DNA of 64,000 bases from Flammeovirga yaeyamensis (GTDB lineage Bacteria > Bacteroidota > Bacteroidia > Cytophagales > Flammeovirgaceae), in contig NZ_CP076132.1 of the NCBI RefSeq assembly GCF_018736045.1, forward strand, positions 4,201,501-4,265,500. The letters are read 5' to 3'. Positions within the stretch are counted from its first letter, which is position 1. Each line of letters begins with the position of its first letter. The notes under the pieces were generated by a model, which was given only the letters and a program-made list of their open reading frames with translations, did no database searches and was not told where the DNA came from. Made by a program: the position numbers and the translations under genes. Shown piece by piece: positions 25,018 to 32,254 of this stretch.

Positions 25018-25974
25018 TTGAAAGTTATAGATCGTTTAATTCAAGCTGAAAGGGAGAAGAAAACTTTGTTCTCGTTCGAGTTACTCCCACCTGTTAGAGG
25101 TAAAAGTATACAATCATTATTTGATGCTATTGATCCTCTAATGGAATTCAATCCAGCGTTCGTGGACGTAACTTATCACCGTGAGGAGTATGTTTATAAA
25201 GAACTTCCTAACGGATTGTTTGAAAAATCTGTTCAGAGACACCGTCCCGGAACAGTTGCTGTTTGTGCTGCAATTATGCACAAATACAATGTAGACACCG
25301 TACCTCATATTATTTGTGGTGGTTTTTCTAAGGAAGAAACGGAAAATATTCTTATTGAATTGAATTTCTTAGGAATTGAAAATATCCTTGCACTTAGAGG
25401 TGATGCTGCTAAAGGTGAAGCTGCATTTACTCCTCATCCTAAAGGATATAAATACGCTTCTGAATTGGTAGAACATGTAGATCAATTGAATAAAGGTGAA
25501 TTCATGTATGCTGAATCTGGTTTTAAAGGTGGATTCTGTATGGGTGTTGCGGGTTATCCTGAAAAACATATGGATGCAAGTAACCTAGATACGGATATAA
25601 AATACTTAAAGCAAAAAGTTGATTTAGGTGCTGAGTACATCGTTACTCAGATGTTCTTTGATAACCAAAAGTACTTCGATTTTGTCAAAAGGTGTCGTGA
25701 GGCTGGTATTACAGTCCCTATTATTCCAGGTCTGAAACCATTGACTACAAAAAGACAGTTAACACTTTTACCTAATATCTTTAAGTTAGATTTCCCTCAG
25801 GAACTAATTAAAGAAGCTGAGAAGTGTAAAGACAATAAAGCGATTAAGCAATTGGGTATTGAATTCGGTATTCAGCAAGCCAAAGAACTAATGGAATTTG
25901 GTGTACCTAGTATGCATTATTATTCTATGGGTAGATCTACTTCTGTAAAAGATATTGCAGAAGCTATATTCTAG
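25018..25974 (+). CDS. metF: Methylenetetrahydrofolate reductase
   Basis: MetF reduces 5,10-methylene-THF to 5-methyl-THF with a flavin cofactor, supplying methyl groups for methionine. The 318 residues form a TIM barrel with FSFELLPPVRG (the Glu of the active site), FVDVTYH, NILALRGD, and the flavin-site segment VTQMFFDN. The start is TTG at 25018, preceded by AAAGGG; it gives MKVIDRLIQAE, the N-terminus usual for Bacteroidota MetF, while an ATG start would cut into the barrel. It is transcribed alone, with a terminator at its end (26001). Confidence 0.95.
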   Translation: MKVIDRLIQAEREKKTLFSFELLPPVRGKSIQSLFDAIDPLMEFNPAFVDVTYHREEYVYKELPNGLFEKSVQRHRPGTVAVCAAIMHKYNVDTVPHIICGGFSKEETENILIELNFLGIENILALRGDAAKGEAAFTPHPKGYKYASELVEHVDQLNKGEFMYAESGFKGGFCMGVAGYPEKHMDASNLDTDIKYLKQKVDLGAEYIVTQMFFDNQKYFDFVKRCREAGITVPIIPGLKPLTTKRQLTLLPNIFKLDFPQELIKEAEKCKDNKAIKQLGIEFGIQQAKELMEFGVPSMHYYSMGRSTSVKDIAEAIF

Positions 25975-26000
25975 AATATCAAAATATCATTATATTTCAG

Positions 26001-26033
26001 CAATCATTCCATAAAGGGGTGATTGCTTTTTTT
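26001..26033 (+). terminator. Terminator between metF and the next gene, abutting its start codon
   Basis: CAATCATTCC pairs with GGGGTGATTG (two G-U pairs) over loop ATAAA, followed by T run 26026-26033. The ATG of the membrane-protein gene begins at 26034, directly after the T run. Confidence 0.75.
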
Positions 26034-27299
26034 ATGACTTGGATTGGCATACTTCTATTCATTATACTGATTTACTTTCATTGGAAATCGGAATTCACAA
26101 GTAAATCGGCTTTTCGTAAATTATATTTTCCATTTTTACTGACTAAACTCTTATTAGGTAGTATGGTCGGTATTATTTATACCTATTATTATCAAGGGGG
26201 AGATACGTTTGCTTTGTTCAATGACGCCAAATTTCTTTCTGAATTAGCAATAAACCAGCCCTCGGAGTATATCAATTATATTTTTAGTAGACCCTACCAC
26301 TACCCTGAACATATACAAAGTCAACTTTTAAAAAGTAATGCCTCTACTTCTATCTTTTGTATTCTGCTCAGTTTGATAAACATTTTCACCAATAATAATT
26401 ATTGGATTAGTGGTTTATTCTTCAGTACTTTTTCGTTTATGGGAATATGGTTTTATATAAATACCCTTAAAAAGTATAACCCAAAATTACATTTTAGTTT
26501 AATTCTTCCCTTTATCGTTCTTCCATCGTTTGCTTTTTGGAGCAGCGGTATTATAAAAGAATCCATTTGTATGGGTATTTGTTTTTCAATTGCAGGATTT
26601 TGGGTGAAAACTGAAAAAGAAAAAAGAATCAATTGGCCTCTACTTTTTATTCACTTACTTTTTGCCTTTTTATTATTGCAAATCAAGTTTTATTATTTCT
26701 TATATCTATTCTTGATGCTAAGTGTAAATCAATTTATGTTTAGAAATAATGCTTCAAATAGAAAAGTGAACATAAAAACATATTTTGCTTTTACTGTTCT
26801 TATCATTTTAATACTACTACTATTACCTAAAATTCATTATCATTTTGATTATCAGAGACTCTTAACGACGTTAGAAACAAATTACATTAAATTATATAGT
26901 ACTTCTAAAGACGGTACTGCTATTGAACTTCCTTATTTTGATGGCAGTTTAAGTGGTTTTATCATCTCCTTTCCTTTTGCATTAATAGGTGCTTTTGAAT
27001 TAAGTAATTGGAATTCATCAAAAACACTATTTCAATGGTATTCTTTGATAGAAAATTTGATTGTTTTGATCGTTTTTAGTTTTGCTGTCTTCCAATTCAC
27101 AAAAATTGAAAACATAAAAAAACGCCCCTTTTTAATAGGAGCGTTGGTATTTTCAATTTTATGTACTCTTCTCTTTATAGGTATTATGGGTATTGCTAGT
27201 CCTAATCTTGGATCTTTAAGTCGATACAAAATTTTATTTTTAAGTACACTAACACATATATCACTTATAATACTAGAACAAAGAAGAAAAGTTGATTAA
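26034..27299 (+). CDS. Polytopic membrane protein, possibly GT-C-like
   Basis: A 421-residue protein with about ten hydrophobic helices and no signal peptide. Conserved-looking loops are YYYQGGDTFALFNDA (a GD pair after the second helix) and LPSFAFWSSGIIKESICMG. This layout recurs in uncharacterised Bacteroidota membrane proteins, and an acidic pair in the first extracytoplasmic loop is a feature of GT-C glycosyltransferases, so a role in surface glycan assembly is possible. I do not recognise a named family. The in-frame GTG at 26019 lies within the terminator hairpin, so ATG 26034 is chosen. Its stop overlaps the stop of ctlX on the other strand. Confidence 0.72.
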   Translation: MTWIGILLFIILIYFHWKSEFTSKSAFRKLYFPFLLTKLLLGSMVGIIYTYYYQGGDTFALFNDAKFLSELAINQPSEYINYIFSRPYHYPEHIQSQLLKSNASTSIFCILLSLINIFTNNNYWISGLFFSTFSFMGIWFYINTLKKYNPKLHFSLILPFIVLPSFAFWSSGIIKESICMGICFSIAGFWVKTEKEKRINWPLLFIHLLFAFLLLQIKFYYFLYLFLMLSVNQFMFRNNASNRKVNIKTYFAFTVLIILILLLLPKIHYHFDYQRLLTTLETNYIKLYSTSKDGTAIELPYFDGSLSGFIISFPFALIGAFELSNWNSSKTLFQWYSLIENLIVLIVFSFAVFQFTKIENIKKRPFLIGALVFSILCTLLFIGIMGIASPNLGSLSRYKILFLSTLTHISLIILEQRRKVD

Positions 27300-28237
27300 A
27301 CATAAAGTTGCTCATCTAAATATATTTCGGCCATCATGCAACGGCTACCACCTCCACAAACTATTTCAATAGTATCTAATGAGGAATGAAGAAGTTTTAC
27401 ATATTTAGACATTGTTTCTTTTTGTTGATCAGTAAAGGCATTAAACGCCTTTGTTGACATCGTTAATGTTTTTTCTCCTTTTAAATTAGTTACTTCCAGT
27501 ACATTACAGGTAAAACCTTTTAACTGTTCGTAGGTTACATCAATTATTTCTTTCTCTAAACTTCTGAATTTTTCAAAAAGTAGTTCTTTTTCTTTTTGAT
27601 CTGGGATAGATTCACCGCAAATCACCACAAAGTCTGATGCAATCGACAACATCACATTGGTATGATAAATTGGAGTACCTTCTTCGTCAACCGAATCGAA
27701 TAATATTGGTTCATAACCCAAATTTTCCATATGATCACCGAATAAAGCTTCATCTGTCCTATGAGAACGACAAGCAAAAGCTACTTTATTCACCCTATCG
27801 AAAATAATACTCCCAGTTCCTTCTAGAAAAATATCATTTTCTTCATTTTTTGATAAATCAACCACCTCAGAAACATGAAAGCACATTTCTAACATTTCGA
27901 TCACATCAGTTCTTCGCTCTAGTCTTCTATTTAGAGGTTTCATTGGATAAAGACAGATTCTCCCGTCTTTATGAGTTGTAAACCAATTATTAGGAAACAA
28001 AGCATCTGGAGTATAAGGATCTGGAGTATCGTCTACAACAACAACATCAAGATCATTTTCTCTTAAGTAGTTCACATAGTTATCAAATTCAGATAGTGCT
28101 TTTTCTTCAAGGTTATCCAGATTTTTAATCTCGTCGAAGTTCTGAAATTTGTTATCCACAGCTGTATCCTTATTAAAACCAAAGGATGCAGGTCTTACCA
28201 TTAAAATATGGTTAGAAGAGTTATGTTTATAATGCAT
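27296..28237 (-). CDS. ctlX: Arginine deiminase-related amidinotransferase-fold protein, CtlX type
   Basis: A 313-residue protein of the guanidino-group-modifying superfamily. It opens HILMVRPASFGFNKDTAVDN, matching the CtlX type seen near citrulline-use genes in Bacteroidota. YHTNVMLSIAS carries the catalytic His, and CGGGSRCMMAEI near the C-terminus (about residues 297-308) carries the nucleophile Cys. D-D-T-P-D-P near residue 67 and the Asp/Glu-rich loop FLEGTGSI are also usual. The reaction is probably hydrolysis of a guanidino or ureido group, substrate uncertain. No other arginine or citrulline gene is adjacent. Confidence 0.85.
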   Translation of the reverse strand: MHYKHNSSNHILMVRPASFGFNKDTAVDNKFQNFDEIKNLDNLEEKALSEFDNYVNYLRENDLDVVVVDDTPDPYTPDALFPNNWFTTHKDGRICLYPMKPLNRRLERRTDVIEMLEMCFHVSEVVDLSKNEENDIFLEGTGSIIFDRVNKVAFACRSHRTDEALFGDHMENLGYEPILFDSVDEEGTPIYHTNVMLSIASDFVVICGESIPDQKEKELLFEKFRSLEKEIIDVTYEQLKGFTCNVLEVTNLKGEKTLTMSTKAFNAFTDQQKETMSKYVKLLHSSLDTIEIVCGGGSRCMMAEIYLDEQLYV

Positions 28238-28275
28238 TTATTATGAGTAAGTAAGGATAAATCAATGACTTTTGT

Positions 28276-28283
28276 CAAAGATA
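28276..28283 (-). promoter_or_regulatory. Putative -7 box of ctlX
   Basis: On the minus strand this reads TATCTTTG, matching TAnnTTTG. It predicts a leader of about 30 bases. No -33 element is evident. Confidence 0.4.
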
Positions 28284-28407
28284 TAGAGACAAATAAAAGT
28301 TTTTTTTAAAAAAAATGAAAAAAAAATTAATAAGTGTAGATTATAACCTTACCGAATAAAGATGAAGAGATATTCATCAATATAAAAATAATCAGATAGG
28401 ATAAACT

Positions 28408-28439
28408 TACACTTAATGAATCAAAATGCATTAAGTGTA
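28408..28439. repeat. Palindrome TACACTTAATG-N10-CATTAAGTGTA, copy 1
   Basis: A perfect 11-bp inverted repeat about 65 bases upstream of the -33 box of the ORF-less unit. A degenerate counterpart stands in the matching place upstream of the gene at 29420. It is probably a binding site for a dimeric regulator. Confidence 0.7.
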
Positions 28440-28463
28440 GTCAATACAAAATAAATAGATATT

Positions 28464-28481
28464 AAGTGTTAAAATACACTT
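28464..28481. repeat. Inverted repeat AAGTGT-N6-ACACTT
   Basis: This second palindrome of the same half-site lies about 22 bases upstream of the -33 box. The ACACTTATAAAATTT that follows is also present before the downstream promoter, at 29292-29306. Confidence 0.65.
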
Positions 28482-28503
28482 ATAAAATTTTGCGGTAAAT
28501 AAT

Positions 28504-28534
28504 TTTGACAAAATAAATTAATACCCCATATTTG
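28504..28534 (+). promoter_or_regulatory. Promoter of the ORF-less transcription unit
   Basis: TTTG (28504-28507), a 19-base spacer and CATATTTG (28527-28534). The same layout, including TTTTGACAAAA at the -33 region, is found at 29320-29350. Confidence 0.65.
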
Positions 28535-28601
28535 TAATGTGATCAACGGAAAAGAGTTGCTCACAAATAAAGATTAAGATATCAACAGTCTTTAAGACTG
28601 A

Positions 28602-28644
28602 TAAAAATATAAGTAATAATTCATTTCATTTCATACTTTATTGG
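28602..28644 (+). repeat. 43-base direct repeat, copy 1 (copy 2 at 30039-30081)
   Basis: The 3' untranslated segment ahead of the terminator is identical, base for base, to that after the gene at 29420. Confidence 0.9.
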
Positions 28645-28645
28645 G

Positions 28646-28678
28646 AGAGGTTATCATTCAGTGGTAACCTCTTTTTTG
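28646..28678 (+). terminator. Terminator of the ORF-less unit
   Basis: AGAGGTTATCA pairs with TGGTAACCTCT (one G-U) over loop TTCAG, followed by a run of T. It is near-identical in stem to the terminator at 30083. Confidence 0.85.
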
Positions 28679-29146
28679 TTGTCCATATTTTTTATAATTC
28701 ATTTTTTATTTCTCAGTTAAACTTATAAATACTCCATTAATATCAGTAAGATATTTCATCCCTATTTTCTGTTATCACTTTTTTCTTATGGCTACAATAA
28801 AAAGTGTCAAAACACTCCATGTATTTTTTATCAAATTTCAAAACACCCTATATTCTATTCATGGTCATTTTCAAACAATTTACAATATTAACCTAGTGTG
28901 AACTGTTTGAAAACTAAAAATGAATATTAGTTCACAATCATTTTCAGTAAAATCAATAAATGTATTACAAACTATTAAAAAACTGTCAAAACGCAGGTTA
29001 AAACCCTTAAAAACAGTGTTTTTATAAGATTTACTGAAGATTTAAATCTCTTCTTTTTTCATTTTTTAGTCGACTTTCTAGATGAAAATTGAAATAAAAA
29101 ATACCATTAACACTCATTAACAATAAAATTTTATTTTTTTTCTTTT

Positions 29147-29166
29147 AAGTGTAAGCGCGTACACTT
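29147..29166. repeat. Inverted repeat AAGTGTA-N6-TACACTT
   Basis: A 7-bp perfect inverted repeat around AGCGCG, the most GC-rich spot in the region. It uses the same half-site as the palindromes at 28408, 28464 and 29223. Confidence 0.65.
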
Positions 29167-29222
29167 TTAAAATTATAAGCTGATATAGAAAGGATATGTA
29201 ATAGATTCTAATAGGATCAAAG

Positions 29223-29254
29223 TACACTTAATGAATAAAAAAGAATAAAGTGTA
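29223..29254. repeat. Palindrome TACACTTAATG...TAAAGTGTA, copy 2
   Basis: A degenerate copy of the 28408-28439 palindrome, with the left arm identical over 11 bases. It lies about 65 bases upstream of the -33 box of the gene at 29420, the same distance as copy 1 from its own promoter. Confidence 0.65.
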
Positions 29255-29319
29255 TTTAGAACGAAATATTAAATTATTAAATAGGTAAAATACACTTATA
29301 AAATTTCTTTGATTTTAGT

Positions 29320-29350
29320 TTTGACAAAAGAAAATAATCCTACACCTTTG
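29320..29350 (+). promoter_or_regulatory. Promoter of the secreted-protein gene at 29420
   Basis: TTTG (29320-29323), 19 bases and CACCTTTG (29343-29350). It predicts a leader of about 65 bases. The -7 box has C in its first position, as does the upstream copy at 28527. Confidence 0.65.
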
Positions 29351-29419
29351 TCATGTACTCAATCGGGAAGTACAACAAAAATTTGAAACTTATATACACA
29401 CAACAAAATATATCAAAAC

Positions 29420-30037
29420 ATGAAAAAGTTATCATTAATCATTGCAGCGTTATTATTAAGTTTAAGTTCATTTGCTACTGAAGTTTACTTACCATTTAAC
29501 GGAATCTCTTATTTCTTCAAAGCTTCAACAAATGGAACTTCAGCTACATTAATGTTAGAAAATTTAGAAGGTGAAGAAGTTAATTTCTCAATTGCTAATG
29601 CAGAAGGCAAAGTATTTATGCAAAAAACAGTTATTGCTTCTGGAAAAGTAAAAGAAGATATCAACTTTAGATCATTACCAGAAGGAAAATATAACTTCAA
29701 ATTAAAGTTCGAAGACAAAATGTTAGTTAGAGAGTTTTACATTACTTCAAATAAAACAGCAGTAATGATGAACTATCAATTAGCTACTTCAGATCAAAAG
29801 TTCAAAGCATCAATCGTTGAAGATCAATTAAACTTGATCATCGGTAATGATGTAGAAGGTTTTGTAAAATTAAACCTTAGAACAGAAGATGGTGAGTCAG
29901 TTTACTCTACAAAATTCTTAGCAGGTGCTAAAAATGTAAAGCGTTTTGACTTATCAACATTGCCTCAAGGTACATATACTACAGAGATGGTTATCGACGG
30001 TGTTTCTTACTCAGATTCATTCTCAATCATCAAATAG
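29420..30037 (+). CDS. Secreted protein with two sorting-domain-like beta repeats, function unknown
   Basis: A 205-residue protein with a signal peptide (1-19, ending SFA). The mature part seems to be two similar beta-sandwich units of about 90 residues. Each contains a strand-turn pattern like that of T9SS C-terminal domains: FRSLPEGKYNFKLKFEDK (about 75-92) and LSTLPQGTYTTEMVIDG (about 177-193). No PNP motif that starts a true sorting domain is present, so it may stay in the periplasm. The gene stands alone behind a promoter with upstream palindromes and ends in its own terminator. The whole unit except the ORF is duplicated upstream. Its clean promoter and leader suggest strong expression. 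Confidence 0.8.
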   Translation: MKKLSLIIAALLLSLSSFATEVYLPFNGISYFFKASTNGTSATLMLENLEGEEVNFSIANAEGKVFMQKTVIASGKVKEDINFRSLPEGKYNFKLKFEDKMLVREFYITSNKTAVMMNYQLATSDQKFKASIVEDQLNLIIGNDVEGFVKLNLRTEDGESVYSTKFLAGAKNVKRFDLSTLPQGTYTTEMVIDGVSYSDSFSIIK

Positions 30038-30038
30038 T

Positions 30039-30081
30039 TAAAAATATAAGTAATAATTCATTTCATTTCATACTTTATTGG
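30039..30081 (+). repeat. 43-base direct repeat, copy 2
   Basis: Identical to 28602-28644. It starts at the stop codon of the secreted-protein gene and leads into its terminator. Confidence 0.9.
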
Positions 30082-30082
30082 A

Positions 30083-30112
30083 GAGGTTAGCATACAGTGC
30101 TAACCTCTTTTG
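30083..30112 (+). terminator. Terminator of the secreted-protein gene
   Basis: GAGGTTAGCA pairs with TGCTAACCTC over loop TACAG, followed by a T run. The stem has compensatory changes relative to the copy at 28646, which argues that the hairpin is kept by selection. Confidence 0.88.
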
Positions 30113-30171
30113 TTTTATAAGAAACTTTCCTATTATTACGTTCTTATTGCTCAACTTAACGATTTAATACT

Positions 30172-30873
30172 ATGTACACAGAAACTGACTTACATCTAAG
30201 TATCAAAAACTTAGCAGAAGAAGACCGTCCAAGAGAAAAGCTGTTATTAAAAGGGCGTCAAGCTTTATCCGACGCAGAACTTATTGCCTTATTAATTGGC
30301 TCAGGAACACCAAAAATGTCTGCAATTACCGTAGCTCAGCTTTTATTAAATGCTGCCAACAATCAATTAAACACTTTAGCGGGGTTTAGTATTAAAGACC
30401 TTAAACAAATTCAAGGTATTGGAGATGCAAAAGCGGTAACAATTACAGCAGCATTAGAACTGGGAAGGCGTCGAAAACTTCAGGAAACCAAAGAAAAAGT
30501 TAGAATTACCTGTTCGAAAGATATTTACGAGTTACTTTCCGAACACTTATTAGACCTTAATCACGAGGAATTATGGATTGTGTTACTTAACCGGGGTAAT
30601 CAAGTACTAGGAACAGAAAAGGTCTCTATGGGGGGAATGACAGGTACAGTGGCTGACCCTAAAATAATATTCAAAAAAGCTTTGGAGAAAAATGCCTGTT
30701 CTATAATTCTTTCACATAATCATCCTTCTGGAAATGTAAAGCCAAGTCAGGCAGACATTTCACTCACAAAAAAAGTAAAAGCTGCAGGTCAGTTTATGGA
30801 ATTACCCGTACTCGATCACCTAATTTTTGGGAACGAGAAATATTTTAGCTTTGCTGACGAGGGAATTTTATAG
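30172..30873 (+). CDS. radC: RadC family JAB-domain protein
   Basis: A 233-residue protein. Residues about 60-105 contain a helix-hairpin-helix (LKQIQGIGDAKAVTITAALELG). Residues about 110-233 form the JAB/JAMM metallo-domain with SHNHPSGNVKPSQAD and a Glu in the preceding strand region. It was named a DNA repair protein, but the role of RadC is unsettled. The domain order and length are normal for a chromosomal copy. It is followed after 82 bases by an unrelated secreted-protein gene. Confidence 0.93.
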   Translation: MYTETDLHLSIKNLAEEDRPREKLLLKGRQALSDAELIALLIGSGTPKMSAITVAQLLLNAANNQLNTLAGFSIKDLKQIQGIGDAKAVTITAALELGRRRKLQETKEKVRITCSKDIYELLSEHLLDLNHEELWIVLLNRGNQVLGTEKVSMGGMTGTVADPKIIFKKALEKNACSIILSHNHPSGNVKPSQADISLTKKVKAAGQFMELPVLDHLIFGNEKYFSFADEGIL

Positions 30874-30955
30874 CTATCCTAAATTTATTAGTAATATTTT
30901 AGTATCTTATTGTTATAAAATATTCGAACTACCAAATACTATTATTGCTTTAAAT

Positions 30956-32248
30956 ATGAAATTTACTTTCCTACTCTCTATTCTCTTATGCTTTGCTTTT
31001 GAAGGGTTTGCTGAGGGCACATTTCAAAATATAAAACCAGTACTAGAACGCTATACTTCAATCGATGATTGGGAAAATCCAAATAATTGGTCACCAAAAG
31101 TAGTTCCTGATAAAAACAGCTTTATTTCAGTAAAAGAAAAATTCTTTATAATCGATTTTAATACAAGATCTTATCATGTATCTGTAGGTAGTATTGACGT
31201 CCCTGCAGGGAGTGAATTAACGATTACCAACCAAGGTAATTTACTAGTCAACAATGTATTAACCATTAACAATAAAGCTGCATTAATCATTGAAGGTAAA
31301 TTAACTGCTCAGAAGATAAATATTTTTGCACATCAAGGAGAGTTTACTTTAGAGGAAACAGGTACTATAGATGCTCACGAAATATTTTTAAAAATTGATG
31401 ATTATACTGCAGATATCAGAGGTCAGATTTCAAGTACATATATCGATATTGGCTTTGTGAGTAAAAAAGGAAGTCTACTTCTTGGGAATAATGCTTCTAT
31501 TGATGTTCAAAGTAAGTTTTACATAAGAAATAAGTTCAAAGACAATATTACTGGGGATATCAAAAAGATTTCTTCTTTTGAATGTGAAGGAAATGAAGCA
31601 ATATGTAAAGGAATTAAATCCAATAGACTGAGAAGGCCTACGATTGTCGACTTTTTTGATATCGAAGTGAACAATCAAACAGCATTTATTTATTGGGAAA
31701 CACTCAGGGAAAAAAATTGCTCAAAGTTCATTGTAGAAAAATCTGAAAATGGAGTAGACTATGTTTCAATTGGAGAAATTCCCGCAGCGGTAAATGCTAG
31801 AGAAATATCTCCATACGAACTACAAGACAAGAATTTTGATACCAACAAAGAAAATTATTATCGCCTTAGAACTGTACAACAAGATTTAGAAGAATTTATT
31901 TGGGTAAGACATCTTCCAGCAGGAAAAAATGATAGAGAAGAGTTTGGTGTCGCAAAAGTTTCACCCAACCCTACCAACTTTAAATTAATCCTTCAACTAG
32001 AGTTTGAAGATCCAAAGTCTTTAGATATTAAATTACATCATACTCAAAATGAAAGTATTTGGGATATTAAACCTACCATAGAAGGTAACAAAGGTATTTT
32101 TAATGTGCACCACTACCCTGCTGGAAACTATATACTTAAAGTAAAAAATAAAGAACAATTGATCTATTCTGGAAATGTGGTCATTTATGCCACTAACAGT
32201 AAAGGCAATTTAAAAAATAGTCAAGCTATAATTATCGAAGAAGAATAA
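30956..32248 (+). CDS. Secreted protein with solenoid-like region, FnIII-like domain and T9SS domain
   Basis: A 430-residue secreted protein of unknown function. A signal peptide (about 1-20, ending GFA) is followed by about 200 residues of short beta-strand repeats such as GSELTITNQGNLLVNNVL and AALIIEGKLTAQKINIF, typical of a beta-solenoid. A domain at about 235-330 (NQTAFIYWETLREKNCSKF, then YYRLRTVQQD) is the same as in the tandem family at 47-51 kb. A C-terminal domain opening KVSPNPTNFKL is the T9SS signal. The frame is open from 30827 inside radC, but the ATG at 30956 directly precedes the signal peptide. The next gene follows after 6 bases. Confidence 0.82.
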   Translation: MKFTFLLSILLCFAFEGFAEGTFQNIKPVLERYTSIDDWENPNNWSPKVVPDKNSFISVKEKFFIIDFNTRSYHVSVGSIDVPAGSELTITNQGNLLVNNVLTINNKAALIIEGKLTAQKINIFAHQGEFTLEETGTIDAHEIFLKIDDYTADIRGQISSTYIDIGFVSKKGSLLLGNNASIDVQSKFYIRNKFKDNITGDIKKISSFECEGNEAICKGIKSNRLRRPTIVDFFDIEVNNQTAFIYWETLREKNCSKFIVEKSENGVDYVSIGEIPAAVNAREISPYELQDKNFDTNKENYYRLRTVQQDLEEFIWVRHLPAGKNDREEFGVAKVSPNPTNFKLILQLEFEDPKSLDIKLHHTQNESIWDIKPTIEGNKGIFNVHHYPAGNYILKVKNKEQLIYSGNVVIYATNSKGNLKNSQAIIIEEE

Positions 32249-32254
32249 ATTGAT

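Larger units (their letters stand above)
28539..28678 (+). ncRNA. Candidate small RNA from a duplicated transcription unit that lacks an ORF
   Basis: The segment between the promoter at 28504 and the terminator at 28646 would give an RNA of about 140 nt. It can fold into three hairpins: TGATCAAC/GTTGCTCA (28540-28563, one mismatch), CAGTCT/AGACTG (28586-28600) and the terminator. Its 5' end aligns with the leader of the gene at 29420, and bases 28602-28644 are identical to 30039-30081 after that gene, so it is a copy of that unit without its 618-base ORF. No ORF with a start is seen. That it is expressed is inference. Confidence 0.5.
28238..29419. other. Gene-free region of about 1.2 kb with repeats and an ORF-less transcription unit
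   Basis: I see no plausible protein gene here. The region holds several AAGTGTA/TACACTT inverted repeats, a full promoter plus terminator without an ORF (28504-28678), a second promoter (29320-29350) for the gene at 29420, and an inverted repeat TTTTCAAACA...TGTTTGAAAA at 28868-28913. The rest is AT-rich without recognisable structure. Confidence 0.7.

Noticed and set aside
25018-25020. TTG start of metF as an artefact of a truncated gene
   Set aside because: The first residues MKVIDRLIQAE match the usual N-terminus of the family and an AAAGGG lies just upstream, so the gene is complete.
28602-30081. The 43-base direct repeat pair as CRISPR repeats, transposon ends or attachment sites
   Set aside because: There are only two copies 1.4 kb apart, each directly before a matching terminator, and with no transposase or integrase. 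A duplicated 3' untranslated region explains them.
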